This document shows positions 53,499-62,747 of a stretch of DNA of 64,000 nucleotides, piece by piece. Position numbers and translations under genes: made by a program. The notes beneath the pieces were generated by a model. That model saw only the letters and a program-made list of their open reading frames with translations. It searched no databases and had not been told where the DNA came from. Position 1 is the stretch's first letter. Each line of letters starts with the position of its first letter. The stretch lies in assembly GCA_965249455.1 (NCBI GenBank), contig OZ252236.1, positions 4,836,001 to 4,900,000 of the forward strand, read 5' to 3'. Source of the DNA: Jiulongibacter sp024742395. GTDB taxonomy: Bacteria; Bacteroidota; Bacteroidia; Cytophagales; Spirosomataceae.

Positions 53499-53915
53499 AT
53501 GTCAAAATTTATTACTCTTGTATTGTTCTCTATTATTGCTTTTTCCTGCCAGGAAGTAGAGAAAACTGAAGAAGTGACTAAAACTATGGAAACTGAAACA
53601 AGCTTAGAAAACCCGTTTATTCACCATGTTTATTTCTATCTGAATAACCCTGATAGTGCCGAAGACAAAGCCAAACTCGTAGAAGGACTTAATAAATTAG
53701 CTACAGTTGAGACCATTCAGCAGCACTACATTGGTTTTCCTGCACCTACAGACCGCGATGTCATTGTGAAAGATTATGCTGTTAGCTGGATGTGTTTCTT
53801 TAAAAATCTGGAAGAAGAAGAAATGTATCAAAAAGACCCTATACATCTAAAGTTTATAGAAGATTACGGTCATTTATGGAGCACCGTAAAGGTTTATGAC
53901 AGCATAGGGGAATAA
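53499..53915 (+). CDS. Dabb (stress-responsive A/B barrel) domain lipoprotein
   Basis: Lipoprotein of 138 residues: MSKFITLVLFSIIAFSC is a lipoprotein signal, so the ATG at 53499 is preferred over an upstream GTG at 53475. After a short linker comes a Dabb domain (about 40-135) with FIHHVYFYLNNPDSAEDKAKLVEGL and the closing YQKDPIHLKFIEDYGHLW. Family members are ferredoxin-like dimers of unclear function. It stands alone between divergent and following genes. Confidence 0.8.
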   Translation: MSKFITLVLFSIIAFSCQEVEKTEEVTKTMETETSLENPFIHHVYFYLNNPDSAEDKAKLVEGLNKLATVETIQQHYIGFPAPTDRDVIVKDYAVSWMCFFKNLEEEEMYQKDPIHLKFIEDYGHLWSTVKVYDSIGE

Positions 53916-53998
53916 TTCCTGATTAGCAACTTACCATAAAGTAACAAATGTCATAGATTTTGCCCTCAAATCAGGCGTATTTGAGATCAAAAAAGAAC

Positions 53999-54142
53999 AT
54001 GAGTTTTGCTTATCTGGTCGCTAGTGTCATAATCCTACATTTCGTTATTGGAATAGCCTATCTGATTTATAAAATAAGTACGGCTAAACCTACCGAACTA
54101 CCAGATCACTCTGAAGATTTTCAACAAAAGCCTTCTGAGTGA
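53999..54142 (+). CDS. Small single-span membrane protein
   Basis: A 47-residue protein: MSFAYLVASVIILHFVIGIAYLIYKI is one membrane helix, followed by a polar acidic tail (LPDHSEDFQQKPSE). The ATG at 53999 is chosen over an upstream TTG at 53960. The sequence is not recognised, but the helix-plus-tail layout is common in Bacteroidota small proteins. The last third of the gene is also one arm of a terminator hairpin. Confidence 0.55.
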   Translation: MSFAYLVASVIILHFVIGIAYLIYKISTAKPTELPDHSEDFQQKPSE

Positions 54143-54150
54143 TCTTTTTT
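54103..54150 (+). terminator. Terminator overlapping the small-protein gene
   Basis: Arms AGATCACTCTGAAG (54103-54116) and CTTCTGAGTGATCT (54132-54145) pair with one mismatch over a 15-base loop and are followed by six T. The stop codon at 54140-54142 lies inside the right arm. Confidence 0.75.
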
Positions 54151-54273
54151 ATTTCTATCCGCCTCCATGCTAAAATAAGGCTAAAAAAAGGTTGTTTTCA
54201 ATTGGATTTAATTTCCTTGGGCAGAATTTATCTCCTCTAGAATTGGTACTTTAGTACGATCAACCCTTATTAA

Positions 54274-55908
54274 ATGAAACAATACTTTTTACTACTAATT
54301 TTCGCTTCCAGTGCCGTTTTTGCACAAAACAAATTCTCGGCAGATGTAATTATTTATGGCGGCACCTCGGCTGCAGTCACCGCGGCTGTTCAAGTCAAAA
54401 AAATGGGCAAATCTGTCCTGATAGTTTCTCCCGATACTCATCTGGGCGGACTCTCCTCTGGCGGACTCGGTTACACCGATACCGGAAATAAAAAAGTCAT
54501 AGGCGGACTATCAAAAAACTTCTACGAAAGACTCTACAGTCATTACCAAACTCCACAAGCATGGGTATGGCAGCAGAAAAATGAATTTGGGAACAAAGGC
54601 CAGGGAACTGTAGCCCTTGATAGTGAAGCCGGTACAATGTGGCTTTTTGAACCACATGTAGCCGAGAAGGTTTTTGAGGATTATATAAAAGAATACGATA
54701 TACCGGTACATAGAAATGAGTGGCTGCTTAGAGCCGAAAAAGGATTAAAGAAAAAAGGCACCAGCATTAAATCTTTTAGAACTCTGAGTGGTAAAGTATA
54801 TGAAGCGGATGTCTTTATAGATGCTACTTACGAAGGAGACCTAATGGCTCTGGCGGGGGTAAGCTATCATGTAGGCCGGGAGGCCAATGAGGTGTACCAG
54901 GAAAATTGGAATGGAGTTCAAAAGGCCGCCCGCCATCATGGTCATTTCTTTAAAAGCGATATTGATCCTTACAAAATACCGGGCGACAAGAAAAGTGGCC
55001 TGTTACCAGAGATCAGTTCTGAAAACCCCGGACAGGATGGAGAAGGTGATGACCGAATTCAGGCCTATTGTTTTAGACTTTGCATGAGTAATCACCCAGA
55101 AAACAGAGTGCCATTTCCGAAGCCTGAAAATTATGACCCTTCCAGGTATGAACTACTTAAAAGGGTATTTGATACAGGCTGGGATGAATTGTTCGAGAAA
55201 TTTGACATGTTGCCCAACCGAAAGACTGACACCAACAATCACGGACCTTTCAGCTCCGATTATATCGGAAAAAATTATGCTTACCCTGAAGCCAGTTACG
55301 AAGAAAGAGCAGCCATGATAAAAGATCATGAATTGTACCAAAAGGGTCTTCTCTACTTTCTACAAAATGATCCCTCTGTTCCTGCCAAATACCATGACGC
55401 AATGCAACATTGGGGACTAGCCAAAGATGAATTTACAGATAATAACAATTGGCCGCACCAATTATATATTCGTGAAGCCAGAAGAATGATAGGTGATTTT
55501 GTCATGACAGAAGGGCATACGATGTCTGAAAAAGATGTACCCAGATCTATAGGCATGGGCTCTTACTCTTTAGACTCGCATAACGCTCAAAGATATGTCA
55601 CAGAGGACGGATTCGTTCAGAATGAGGGGGATATTGGGGTACACCCTAAAAAACCATACAAAATTGATTATGGCTCCATAATTCCGAAAGCAGAGGAATG
55701 CATTAACCTCCTTGTACCTGTATGTGTTTCCAGCTCACACATTGCCTTTGGCTCCATAAGAATGGAACCCGTATTCATGATATTAGGCCAGTCAGCAGCT
55801 ACTGCCGCTGTATTGGCAATAAACAATAACCAATCTGTACAGCAAGTTTCTTATCAAACGCTAAGAAAAGAACTGGAGAAAGACGGCCAGGTACTGGAAG
55901 CTAAATAA
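54274..55908 (+). CDS. Secreted FAD-dependent oxidoreductase (FAD_oxidored family)
   Basis: Protein of 544 residues with signal peptide (MKQYFLLLIFASSAVFAQ). The FAD-binding Rossmann motif begins at about residue 25 with VIIYGGTSAAVTAAVQVKKMG, then HLGGLSSGGLGYTD, and the C-terminal GSIRMEPVFMILGQSAATAA; these mark PF12831-type oxidoreductases, sometimes named xanthan lyase by error. It is probably exported, so oxidation of a periplasmic sugar is likely, but the substrate is unknown. Its stop is one base from the stop of the convergent GH92 gene. Confidence 0.85.
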   Translation: MKQYFLLLIFASSAVFAQNKFSADVIIYGGTSAAVTAAVQVKKMGKSVLIVSPDTHLGGLSSGGLGYTDTGNKKVIGGLSKNFYERLYSHYQTPQAWVWQQKNEFGNKGQGTVALDSEAGTMWLFEPHVAEKVFEDYIKEYDIPVHRNEWLLRAEKGLKKKGTSIKSFRTLSGKVYEADVFIDATYEGDLMALAGVSYHVGREANEVYQENWNGVQKAARHHGHFFKSDIDPYKIPGDKKSGLLPEISSENPGQDGEGDDRIQAYCFRLCMSNHPENRVPFPKPENYDPSRYELLKRVFDTGWDELFEKFDMLPNRKTDTNNHGPFSSDYIGKNYAYPEASYEERAAMIKDHELYQKGLLYFLQNDPSVPAKYHDAMQHWGLAKDEFTDNNNWPHQLYIREARRMIGDFVMTEGHTMSEKDVPRSIGMGSYSLDSHNAQRYVTEDGFVQNEGDIGVHPKKPYKIDYGSIIPKAEECINLLVPVCVSSSHIAFGSIRMEPVFMILGQSAATAAVLAINNNQSVQQVSYQTLRKELEKDGQVLEAK

Positions 55909-55909
55909 A

Positions 55910-58072
55910 CTATAATTTAGATTGAGTAAGAAGCTGCTCATGACTGATGAAGAGTGGCTTCTTATTTCCTTTTGAAATAACCGTGATATGACCATTGCCA
56001 AGATGAATTTTCACCTCGTCAAAAATGGGTTGAGTTACGGCATATTCAGGACTTCCCGGACAAACCGGATATAATCCCATCATGCTGAAAACCAGCCAGG
56101 CAGACATTTGCCCCCCATCTTCGTTACCACTTAATCCACCAGGTGATGTATTATATTCATCTCTGATTATTGAATGGATCAACGAGGATGTTTTATCTGC
56201 TTTTTGGGTGTAATTATACAGGAAAGCAATCTGGTTATTCGGTTCATTTCCATGCCAATAGTAGCCATATTCAAAGAGACTATCTAACTGAGAAACAAAA
56301 CGCTTCTCGCCACCTACATGTTTCTTTAATCCTTTGACATCATGCGGTACGTAAAATGTGTACTGTGCAGGAGAACCTTCAGTTATGTAAGAAGCCCTGC
56401 TGGCATACTGATCAAATTCTTTGACCCATTCACCATTAGCATAACGGCCTCTTGCCCAGCCTGTAGAAGGATCTATTACATTTTTATAATTTTTTGACCT
56501 CCTCATCAATTCTTTGTAATCCTTAGTTTTACCTAAACCTTTAGCTACTTGTGCCAGGGCGTAGTCATCATAAGCGTATTCCAGAGTTCGGGAAACTTGT
56601 TCTCTTTTATGGAAGGCCTGCCATACAGAGTCTTCTAACGGTATATAGTCATACTTCAAATACGACCCTAATGCCCTTCTACCCTTTCCTTCTTCATAAC
56701 TAATAGGGTCATCATTAACCTCAAATGCATTCTTTCGCATAAAGGAATAAGCCTTTGTATAGTCTATTCCTTTTATTCCTTTCACGTATGCATCTGAAAT
56801 CAAAGAAATGGCATGATCTCCTATCATGGCTGCAGTGTATTCATTCCAGCAAGGGAAAATTGGCAACCAGCCTCCTTGCTCAGCTTTGGCTATCACCGAA
56901 TTCACCATGTCAGAATTTACCTTTGGCTCAAGGATATTATGTAGCGGATGAACTGCCCTGAAAGTATCCCAGAGGTTATAGTCTGCGTAATAGGTGAACC
57001 CCTCAGCTTTTTTTAATTCATCGTCATCTGCAAAACCAGGATACGTACCGTCTATATCTGAAAATATTCTCGGCGTCAGTTTGGCATGGTATAAAGCCGT
57101 ATAAAACAAGGTCTTATCTTCTTCCACTCCTTTGACTTCCACTTTCCCTAAAGCTTTATTCCAGGCGGCTTTGGCTTCCTCCTTTGTTTTTAGAATATCC
57201 CAATGGTCAATTTCAGCTTTCAGGTTTTCTAGGGCTTTCTCCTCATTTGAAAATGATGTTCCAATTCTCACTAACAGCTCTTTGCCATTTAATTCCAAAA
57301 AGGCTCCTACCTGATCTCTCTTTTTGTTACCCTTAATTTCATATTGTGAGGCAAAAACCTCTTTATCTCTAAAAACTCCTGCACCAGTGACATCTCCTTG
57401 CCACTGAATTATGAAATGCCCGCTAAATCCGGCTGGTTTACCAGACCCCTGATAAATTCTGTGTACCGGATTATAGCCTACAATTTCCTTTTTTTCCAGA
57501 TCCACTTTAATGTATCCTTCTCCTTCATCTGAGTTGGGCTGAATTACTAAATAGTTCTTTGTCTCGCTTTTGAAGACAAAACGCATAAAGCCTGCTCTCT
57601 CAGTTCCAGTCAGCTCTGCTTTTATGCCGTAATCGCTAAGAAGTACTTCATACCAATGAGGCAAAACGGTTTCTGTGCCTCGATCAAATTCTGAAGCACG
57701 CTGTTCACTATCTACCAACAATTTTTCTGACATGGGCATCAGTGTAAAACTGCCATAATCCTGTACACAGCTCCCGTTCATCCAGTGCGTACCTCTAAAT
57801 CCTTGTATTTCAGGATCATTGTAATAAAACGGTGGCACACATTTTTTTTCTGTAGCTCGGGTTTGAGGAGTGTAGGTAGTCATCCCCTGCGGAAAGCCGA
57901 TGGCCGGGGCTATTTGCCCTTTGGATTCAGTGCCCGCCTCTGAGTGCTTTAACGCACTGGGAGTGGTACTTGGAGCAGAACCAATTAAAGGATTGACATA
58001 CTTTGTAAGGTCGGTTTGAGCCTGACAAACTGAAGTAATTAAAAGGAGTAAGTTTAATAGGGTTGTTTTCAT
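55910..58072 (-). CDS. GH92 alpha-1,2-mannosidase
   Basis: Calcium-dependent exo-alpha-mannosidase of 720 residues with a signal peptide (MKTTLLNLLLLITSVCQAQ); the ATG at 58072 is preferred over an in-frame TTG at 58081. Family blocks include QTDLTKYVNPLIGSAPS, FRGTHWMNGSC, LWDTFRAVHPL and the catalytic region GNEDGGQMSAWLVFSMMGLYPVCPGSPEY. Family members trim alpha-1,2/1,3-linked mannose from N-glycans or yeast mannan. The ending (FISHEQLLTQSKL) stops shortly after the last beta-strands and looks a little shorter than usual. Not adjacent to the mannanase operon; it probably handles a different mannose glycan. Confidence 0.92.
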   Translation of the reverse strand: MKTTLLNLLLLITSVCQAQTDLTKYVNPLIGSAPSTTPSALKHSEAGTESKGQIAPAIGFPQGMTTYTPQTRATEKKCVPPFYYNDPEIQGFRGTHWMNGSCVQDYGSFTLMPMSEKLLVDSEQRASEFDRGTETVLPHWYEVLLSDYGIKAELTGTERAGFMRFVFKSETKNYLVIQPNSDEGEGYIKVDLEKKEIVGYNPVHRIYQGSGKPAGFSGHFIIQWQGDVTGAGVFRDKEVFASQYEIKGNKKRDQVGAFLELNGKELLVRIGTSFSNEEKALENLKAEIDHWDILKTKEEAKAAWNKALGKVEVKGVEEDKTLFYTALYHAKLTPRIFSDIDGTYPGFADDDELKKAEGFTYYADYNLWDTFRAVHPLHNILEPKVNSDMVNSVIAKAEQGGWLPIFPCWNEYTAAMIGDHAISLISDAYVKGIKGIDYTKAYSFMRKNAFEVNDDPISYEEGKGRRALGSYLKYDYIPLEDSVWQAFHKREQVSRTLEYAYDDYALAQVAKGLGKTKDYKELMRRSKNYKNVIDPSTGWARGRYANGEWVKEFDQYASRASYITEGSPAQYTFYVPHDVKGLKKHVGGEKRFVSQLDSLFEYGYYWHGNEPNNQIAFLYNYTQKADKTSSLIHSIIRDEYNTSPGGLSGNEDGGQMSAWLVFSMMGLYPVCPGSPEYAVTQPIFDEVKIHLGNGHITVISKGNKKPLFISHEQLLTQSKL

Positions 58073-58128
58073 CGTAAACAAAAATGTAGATTATTTGATA
58101 AAAAAAATAACCAGTCATAGTACAATAT

Positions 58129-58695
58129 TCAAGCTCCTAGTCTTCTGGTCATTAGAGTATCAATTAGAAGAAAAAACTTATCAGGTTTGAGGGTTCTCCA
58201 TTTGCTTAAGTGCATGGTTCCACCAATATTGATATAATAGTCAATATGATATTTCATCATTTCCTCTTCAATAAACTTCCGGAGATTTATACCTGCTATC
58301 CAGCCATCTTCAATCTCATCAAACCACTCCTCATAATAGTCTGTATCTCCACCATGAAATTGAAATAAGTTTTCAGCAATGAGAACAAACTTCTTTACTC
58401 CATTTCTTATAAGTTTATCAATAACATTTCTTTTAAAATGCATGATGTCATTGTGAAGTGTATCATTCCATTCCCCTATTAATTCAATAATGCAACAGCT
58501 CAGGCCATAGTCAACATAAAGTAACTTACAATACAAAGTTTCTGATCCAAACTCATCCCATTCAGGATCAATAAAGTATCCGTAAACATCATTGACATAG
58601 GTTTGCCCATACTCTCTTCCAAAAAATGGTGATCTTACATCTCTGTCTGCTCTGTAATATTTTTGCCAGCTATGATACGGTTCTATGGTGTGCAT
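58129..58695 (-). CDS. Conserved hypothetical protein
   Basis: Soluble protein of 188 residues that I do not recognise as a named family. It is rich in Tyr, Trp and acidic residues, with no signal peptide or membrane helix. Recognisable stretches are YHSWQKYYRADRDVRSPFFG at the N-terminus, EWFDEIEDGWIAGINLRKF and a C-terminal THLSKWRTLKPDKFFLL-like part (HLSKWRTLKPDKFF). The length and even composition suggest a real gene, translated from the ATG at 58695. It is separated from nuoD by a 204-base divergent spacer with one hairpin. Confidence 0.7.
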   Translation of the reverse strand: MHTIEPYHSWQKYYRADRDVRSPFFGREYGQTYVNDVYGYFIDPEWDEFGSETLYCKLLYVDYGLSCCIIELIGEWNDTLHNDIMHFKRNVIDKLIRNGVKKFVLIAENLFQFHGGDTDYYEEWFDEIEDGWIAGINLRKFIEEEMMKYHIDYYINIGGTMHLSKWRTLKPDKFFLLIDTLMTRRLGA

Positions 58696-58758
58696 GTCCC
58701 TAAAACAAAATCTAGATATTGAAATTCCAAATGTTCAGGTTTAACTACAAAAAAATCA

Positions 58759-58776
58759 ATCCGGTAATGACCGGAT
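58759..58776. other. Hairpin in the nuoD divergent spacer
   Basis: ATCCGGT and ACCGGAT are perfect arms around the loop AATG. On the minus strand it is followed, after TTGA, by seven T, a terminator-like layout in the leader of the hypothetical gene at 58129-58695. It could equally be an operator. Confidence 0.45.
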
Positions 58777-58899
58777 AAAAGCACTTTCCTGTTTTAAAGA
58801 TAAAATTACTTAGCTACCTATAGCGATGATATGATTCTTTCATAAGCTTTTTACTCATTTCTCGAATTAAACTTATTTCTACATTAACTTTACCAGCTC

Positions 58900-60114
58900 A
58901 TGCAAACGGTACAGATAAAATATCAATCAGATCACCTCAGTATTTCAGAACCTGCCAAATATGATCAGAGTCAGCTGAAATCAGAGGAAATGTTAATCAA
59001 TATAGGCCCCCAGCACCCTTCTACGCACGGCGTGTTAAGGCTTGAAGTACTTTCTGATGGTGAAGTAGTTAAAGACGTAATTCCTCATATGGGGTATTTG
59101 CACCGCTGTTTTGAGAAACATACAGAATCTGTGCCTTTTAATCAGGCTATTCCTTATGTAGATCGCTTAGATTATCTGGCTGCCATGAATTCAGAGCATG
59201 CATGGGCCATGGGCATTGAAAAAATGCTGGGCATTGAAAACGATATTCCTAAAAGAGTAGAATATATCAGAGTTCTTGTGGCAGAACTAAACCGGATTGC
59301 TTCACATTTTATTGCTATAGGCACCTATGGCCTGGATATTGGAGCCACCACCCCCTTCTTATGGCTTTTTAAAGAGCGTGAAACCATCATGCGAATGCTG
59401 GAATGGGTTTCTGGAGCCAGAATGCTTTACAATTATATTTGGATAGGTGGGCTTTTTTATGATCTGCCGGTGGGTTTTGAAGATCGCTGTAGAGAATTTA
59501 CCGCTTATTTACGTCCAAAACTGACTGAACTTCAGGAAATACTAATAGACAATCATATATTCATTAACAGAACGGCTAATGTAGGCGTATTGCCTTTGCA
59601 AATGGCTGTCAATTATGGTTGCACGGGGCCTGTTCTCAGAGGAAGCGGTCTGAAATATGACCTTAGGAAAGTAGATGCTTATTCAGTTTATCCTGAAATA
59701 GAATTTGATATTCCTATCGGTACGGGTGAAGTAGGAACGGTAGGAGACTGCTGGGATAGAAACAATGTACGTGTTAAAGAATGCTGGGAGTCTATTAGAA
59801 TTATTGATCAATGTCTTGAGAAATTAACCAAAGAGCATAAACGAAACAGAGAGTTTGACCCTCAGGCCTTATTGCCGAAAAAAATCAGGCCAAAAGCCAT
59901 GGATTTTTATTGCAGGGCAGAGAACCCTAAAGGTGAGCTTGGTTTCTTTTTTAAAACTGATGGCAGGTCTGATATACCTTTACGTACTAAAGCCAGGGCC
60001 TGTTCTTTTAATAATTTGTCTGTTTTACCTGAATTATCTAAGGGTTTGATGATTGCTGACCTAATGGCCATTATGGGGTCTATAGATGTGGTAATGGGTG
60101 AAGTAGACAGGTGA
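58900..60114 (+). CDS. nuoD: NADH-quinone oxidoreductase subunit D
   Basis: Peripheral-arm subunit of respiratory complex I (49-kDa subunit), 404 residues, at the quinone site. The diagnostic block is NIGPQHPSTHGVLRLEVLSDG (about residue 33 onward), followed by MGYLHRCFEKH, DYLAAMNSEHAW and EVGTVGDCWDRNNVR. The first 30 residues are an extension of unclear role. No other nuo gene lies nearby, although nuoD is usually within a nuoA-N operon. The start ATG was chosen as the first in frame. Confidence 0.95.
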   Translation: MQTVQIKYQSDHLSISEPAKYDQSQLKSEEMLINIGPQHPSTHGVLRLEVLSDGEVVKDVIPHMGYLHRCFEKHTESVPFNQAIPYVDRLDYLAAMNSEHAWAMGIEKMLGIENDIPKRVEYIRVLVAELNRIASHFIAIGTYGLDIGATTPFLWLFKERETIMRMLEWVSGARMLYNYIWIGGLFYDLPVGFEDRCREFTAYLRPKLTELQEILIDNHIFINRTANVGVLPLQMAVNYGCTGPVLRGSGLKYDLRKVDAYSVYPEIEFDIPIGTGEVGTVGDCWDRNNVRVKECWESIRIIDQCLEKLTKEHKRNREFDPQALLPKKIRPKAMDFYCRAENPKGELGFFFKTDGRSDIPLRTKARACSFNNLSVLPELSKGLMIADLMAIMGSIDVVMGEVDR

Positions 60115-60139
60115 TTTATTCAAAACCAATCTACAGATC

Positions 60140-62263
60140 TTGACAAATTTCCTTCGACTTTTCCTTCTTATATCTTCTTTTCATACTTATGCAAACTGGG
60201 AAGTTATTTCGCCGGATCGCAAGCTTAAAGGAGAAATTGGCTTCTCTGCTTCAGGTCAACTTTCATACACCGTTAAGTATCAAAACAATGGTTTATGGGA
60301 AACTGTAATTTTAAACTCTGGCCTCGGAATTCAACGATCAGACGAAGATTTCAGTCAGGGGCTTACTTTTCAAAGCTTTACCAGAGACACAATTAATGAA
60401 ACTTATGAAATGAAGTCTGGTAAAAGACTCATAGAAAGACACTTTTCTCACGGCTTACAATTAAATTTTACAAAGAATAGCAAAACAATGATTCTGGAAA
60501 CCAGATCATTCAATGATGGTTTTGCCTTCCGCTATATCTTCCCTGAGGCACCAGGATATACTGTGTATGTGATTGAAGATAAATCAAAGTTTGGAATCCC
60601 AACAGGTGGTAAAAAATGGTCTCAGGAATATTCATTGGTTAAGCCGGTTTACGAAAAAAGATTTAAAGAAAGGAATGTAGGTGACTATACAAATGACGGC
60701 TGGTGTTTTCCGGCTTTGATGCAATCCGGCAGTTATTTCGTTTTACTCGGAGAAACCAATATAAAAGATGACAATGTAGGCTCACATTTAACCAATTACA
60801 ATTATGCCAATAATACGTATGGCGTGGGTCACCCACCCTCCTATGATGGTTCTGGTTACAGCGAGGCCTACCCTGTGATACATTCAGCAATTGAATTACC
60901 ATGGAAATTCATCACCATAGGAATTGAGCTTAAAACGATTATTGAGTCTAATCATACAAATCACCTGGCAGAGCCAAGTGTTTTAACCAATACCGATTGG
61001 ATCAAACCCGGCATCTCATCTTTCAGCTGGTGGTCAGACTTTAATAGTGCAGAAGACTTGTCAAAACTTAAAAAATTTGCCCGATTAGCCGATACCTTAA
61101 ACCTACCTTATACACTGGCAGATGCAGGTTGGTCAAAAATGCCTTCAGGAAGTCTAGAGGAACTCATAAGCTATTCTGATTCACTGAATGTAGGAGTGTG
61201 GGTATGGTATAATTCTGGAGGTTCTCATAGTTCTTACGATTATGAACCTCGTGACAGAATGGTAGATCCAATAATCAGAAGAAACGAAATGCAATGGCTT
61301 AAAAGCATTGGAGCCAAAGCCATTAAAGTAGATTTTTTTGAGTCTGAAAAAGTATTTGCCAATAAGCTGTTTATAGATATACTTAAAGATGCCGCTGACT
61401 TTGAATTAATGGTCAGTTTCCATGGCTGTAATCCACCCAGAGGATGGCAACGAACTTATCCTCACCTCCTTACAGTAGAAGCCGTTAAAGGGGCAGAGGG
61501 GCTCCTTTTCGATACACCTTTCAGAACCGACTCCCCTTTACACAATGTAAATCTGGTGTTTACCAGAAATGTAGTAGGCTCCATGGATTACACGCCTGGT
61601 GTTATAGGCTATGAAAGAGTAGAGCATAATTCTACCAAGGCTCATGAAATTGCTATCATCAATATTTTTGAGTCAGGAAACGTAAACCTTGCCGATAGCT
61701 ACGAAAACTATATGGCCCTTTCTGTTAATGAAAGAAACCTGCTTTCTATGCCTACAGCCTGGGAGAGTACGAAATTTATTGCTGGCTATCCGAATGAATA
61801 TGTAGTAGTAGCCCGAAAGTCTGGCAATAGTTGGTATTTATCAGGCATTAATGGAGTTTCTACTTCGAAAAACCTTCAAATAGATCTGGAAGGCTTTCTC
61901 CCTCAGGGCCTGTATAGTGTAAAAGGAATCAAAGACCATAGCAGTAATCCTCAGGAAATCGTTTTTGAAAATATTGACAATCATCGATCTGAAAACAGCC
62001 TGAATTTTTCCATGCTTGCTTATGGTGGTTTTCTTTACAGATTTGATTTAATCTGCCAGGATGACCTTTCACTGACCAACACCGTGAGTAACGAATTAGC
62101 GGTAGAGTATCACGGAAAGAGGATTTTGAGTAATCAATACATTGACAACAGCAATTATGCTGCTAGCTATTTTGCTGAGCAGTATATTCAATTGAATCCC
62201 GGATTTCAAAGTAAGTATGGGAATAGTATTAAAGTAGAAATCAAAAATTGTCTGGCCGACTAA
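60140..62263 (+). CDS. GH97 alpha-glycosidase, retaining-type
   Basis: Secreted calcium-dependent alpha-glycosidase of 707 residues with a signal peptide (FLRLFLLISSFHTYA). An N-terminal beta-sandwich (about 20-280; WEVISPDRKLKGEIGFSASG) precedes a TIM barrel (YTLADAGWSKM; AIKVDFFESE; LTVEAVKGAEG) and a C-terminal beta domain. The Asp in KVDFF is where the retaining branch has its nucleophile, so alpha-galactosidase or a related activity is favoured over SusB-type inverting alpha-glucosidase; this assignment is tentative. The start is TTG, since no ATG precedes the signal. 25 bases behind nuoD; its stop overlaps the convergent pspC gene. Confidence 0.87.
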   Translation: MTNFLRLFLLISSFHTYANWEVISPDRKLKGEIGFSASGQLSYTVKYQNNGLWETVILNSGLGIQRSDEDFSQGLTFQSFTRDTINETYEMKSGKRLIERHFSHGLQLNFTKNSKTMILETRSFNDGFAFRYIFPEAPGYTVYVIEDKSKFGIPTGGKKWSQEYSLVKPVYEKRFKERNVGDYTNDGWCFPALMQSGSYFVLLGETNIKDDNVGSHLTNYNYANNTYGVGHPPSYDGSGYSEAYPVIHSAIELPWKFITIGIELKTIIESNHTNHLAEPSVLTNTDWIKPGISSFSWWSDFNSAEDLSKLKKFARLADTLNLPYTLADAGWSKMPSGSLEELISYSDSLNVGVWVWYNSGGSHSSYDYEPRDRMVDPIIRRNEMQWLKSIGAKAIKVDFFESEKVFANKLFIDILKDAADFELMVSFHGCNPPRGWQRTYPHLLTVEAVKGAEGLLFDTPFRTDSPLHNVNLVFTRNVVGSMDYTPGVIGYERVEHNSTKAHEIAIINIFESGNVNLADSYENYMALSVNERNLLSMPTAWESTKFIAGYPNEYVVVARKSGNSWYLSGINGVSTSKNLQIDLEGFLPQGLYSVKGIKDHSSNPQEIVFENIDNHRSENSLNFSMLAYGGFLYRFDLICQDDLSLTNTVSNELAVEYHGKRILSNQYIDNSNYAASYFAEQYIQLNPGFQSKYGNSIKVEIKNCLAD

Positions 62264-62481
62264 AACTCCCAAACTGTCGGATTCTGATGCCTTCTGAGGT
62301 GTTTCTTCACTTCCATCCAAAAAGCTAAAACCAAATAAATCAGAATGGGCGAGCCTAAAGTAAAGAAAGAGGCGTAAATAAAATACAAACGAATGCTGCT
62401 CGCGGAGAAATTCAATCTTTCCCCGAGCTTTGTACAAACTCCAAAAAGACGATTTTCAAGTAGGTATTTTACCTTTTTCAT
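62260..62481 (-). CDS. PspC-domain protein
   Basis: Small inner-membrane protein of 73 residues with a single PspC domain: KKVKYLLENRLFGVCTKLGERLNFSASSIR is the signature stretch, and the hydrophobic helix YFIYASFFTLGSPILIYLVL follows. PspC proteins sense membrane stress and may act on ion leakage. The stop interlocks with the GH97 stop as CTAA. It is alone, without the usual PspA. Confidence 0.85.
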   Translation of the reverse strand: MKKVKYLLENRLFGVCTKLGERLNFSASSIRLYFIYASFFTLGSPILIYLVLAFWMEVKKHLRRHQNPTVWEF

Positions 62482-62568
62482 GGTGATTTTGTTCGCTGAT
62501 GTTTTTTTCAGACTTACGAAAGTAGGCTATTCTACCAAACTTTTCAAAATTTCATTCTTCATAGATTA

Positions 62569-62589
62569 TGCCAACCTATAGGTTAGGCA
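62569..62589. other. Palindrome TGCCAACCTATAGGTTAGGCA
   Basis: TGCC-AACCTATAGGTT-A-GGCA is a near-perfect dyad with one bulged A in the divergent spacer (62482-62747) between pspC and the 115-residue gene. It could be an operator. A second short dyad, TTGCC/GGCAA, lies at 62689-62705. Nothing else was recognised in this AT-rich spacer. Confidence 0.35.
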
Positions 62590-62747
62590 TTAGGTATTTT
62601 TACGCTATTCACTTGGTAAATCTACCACCACGCATACCATAATAGACTGATTTACAATGCATTGAAAATGCCATTAAATAATTTTCTTTTGCCATAATAA
62701 GGCAATAGGCTAACTTGTAGTTTACATTCATAAAAAACTCTATTTTC

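Noticed and set aside
54274..55908. Xanthan lyase
   Set aside because: The sequence carries an N-terminal FAD Rossmann fold and lacks a polysaccharide-lyase layout; the lyase name is a known mislabel for this family.
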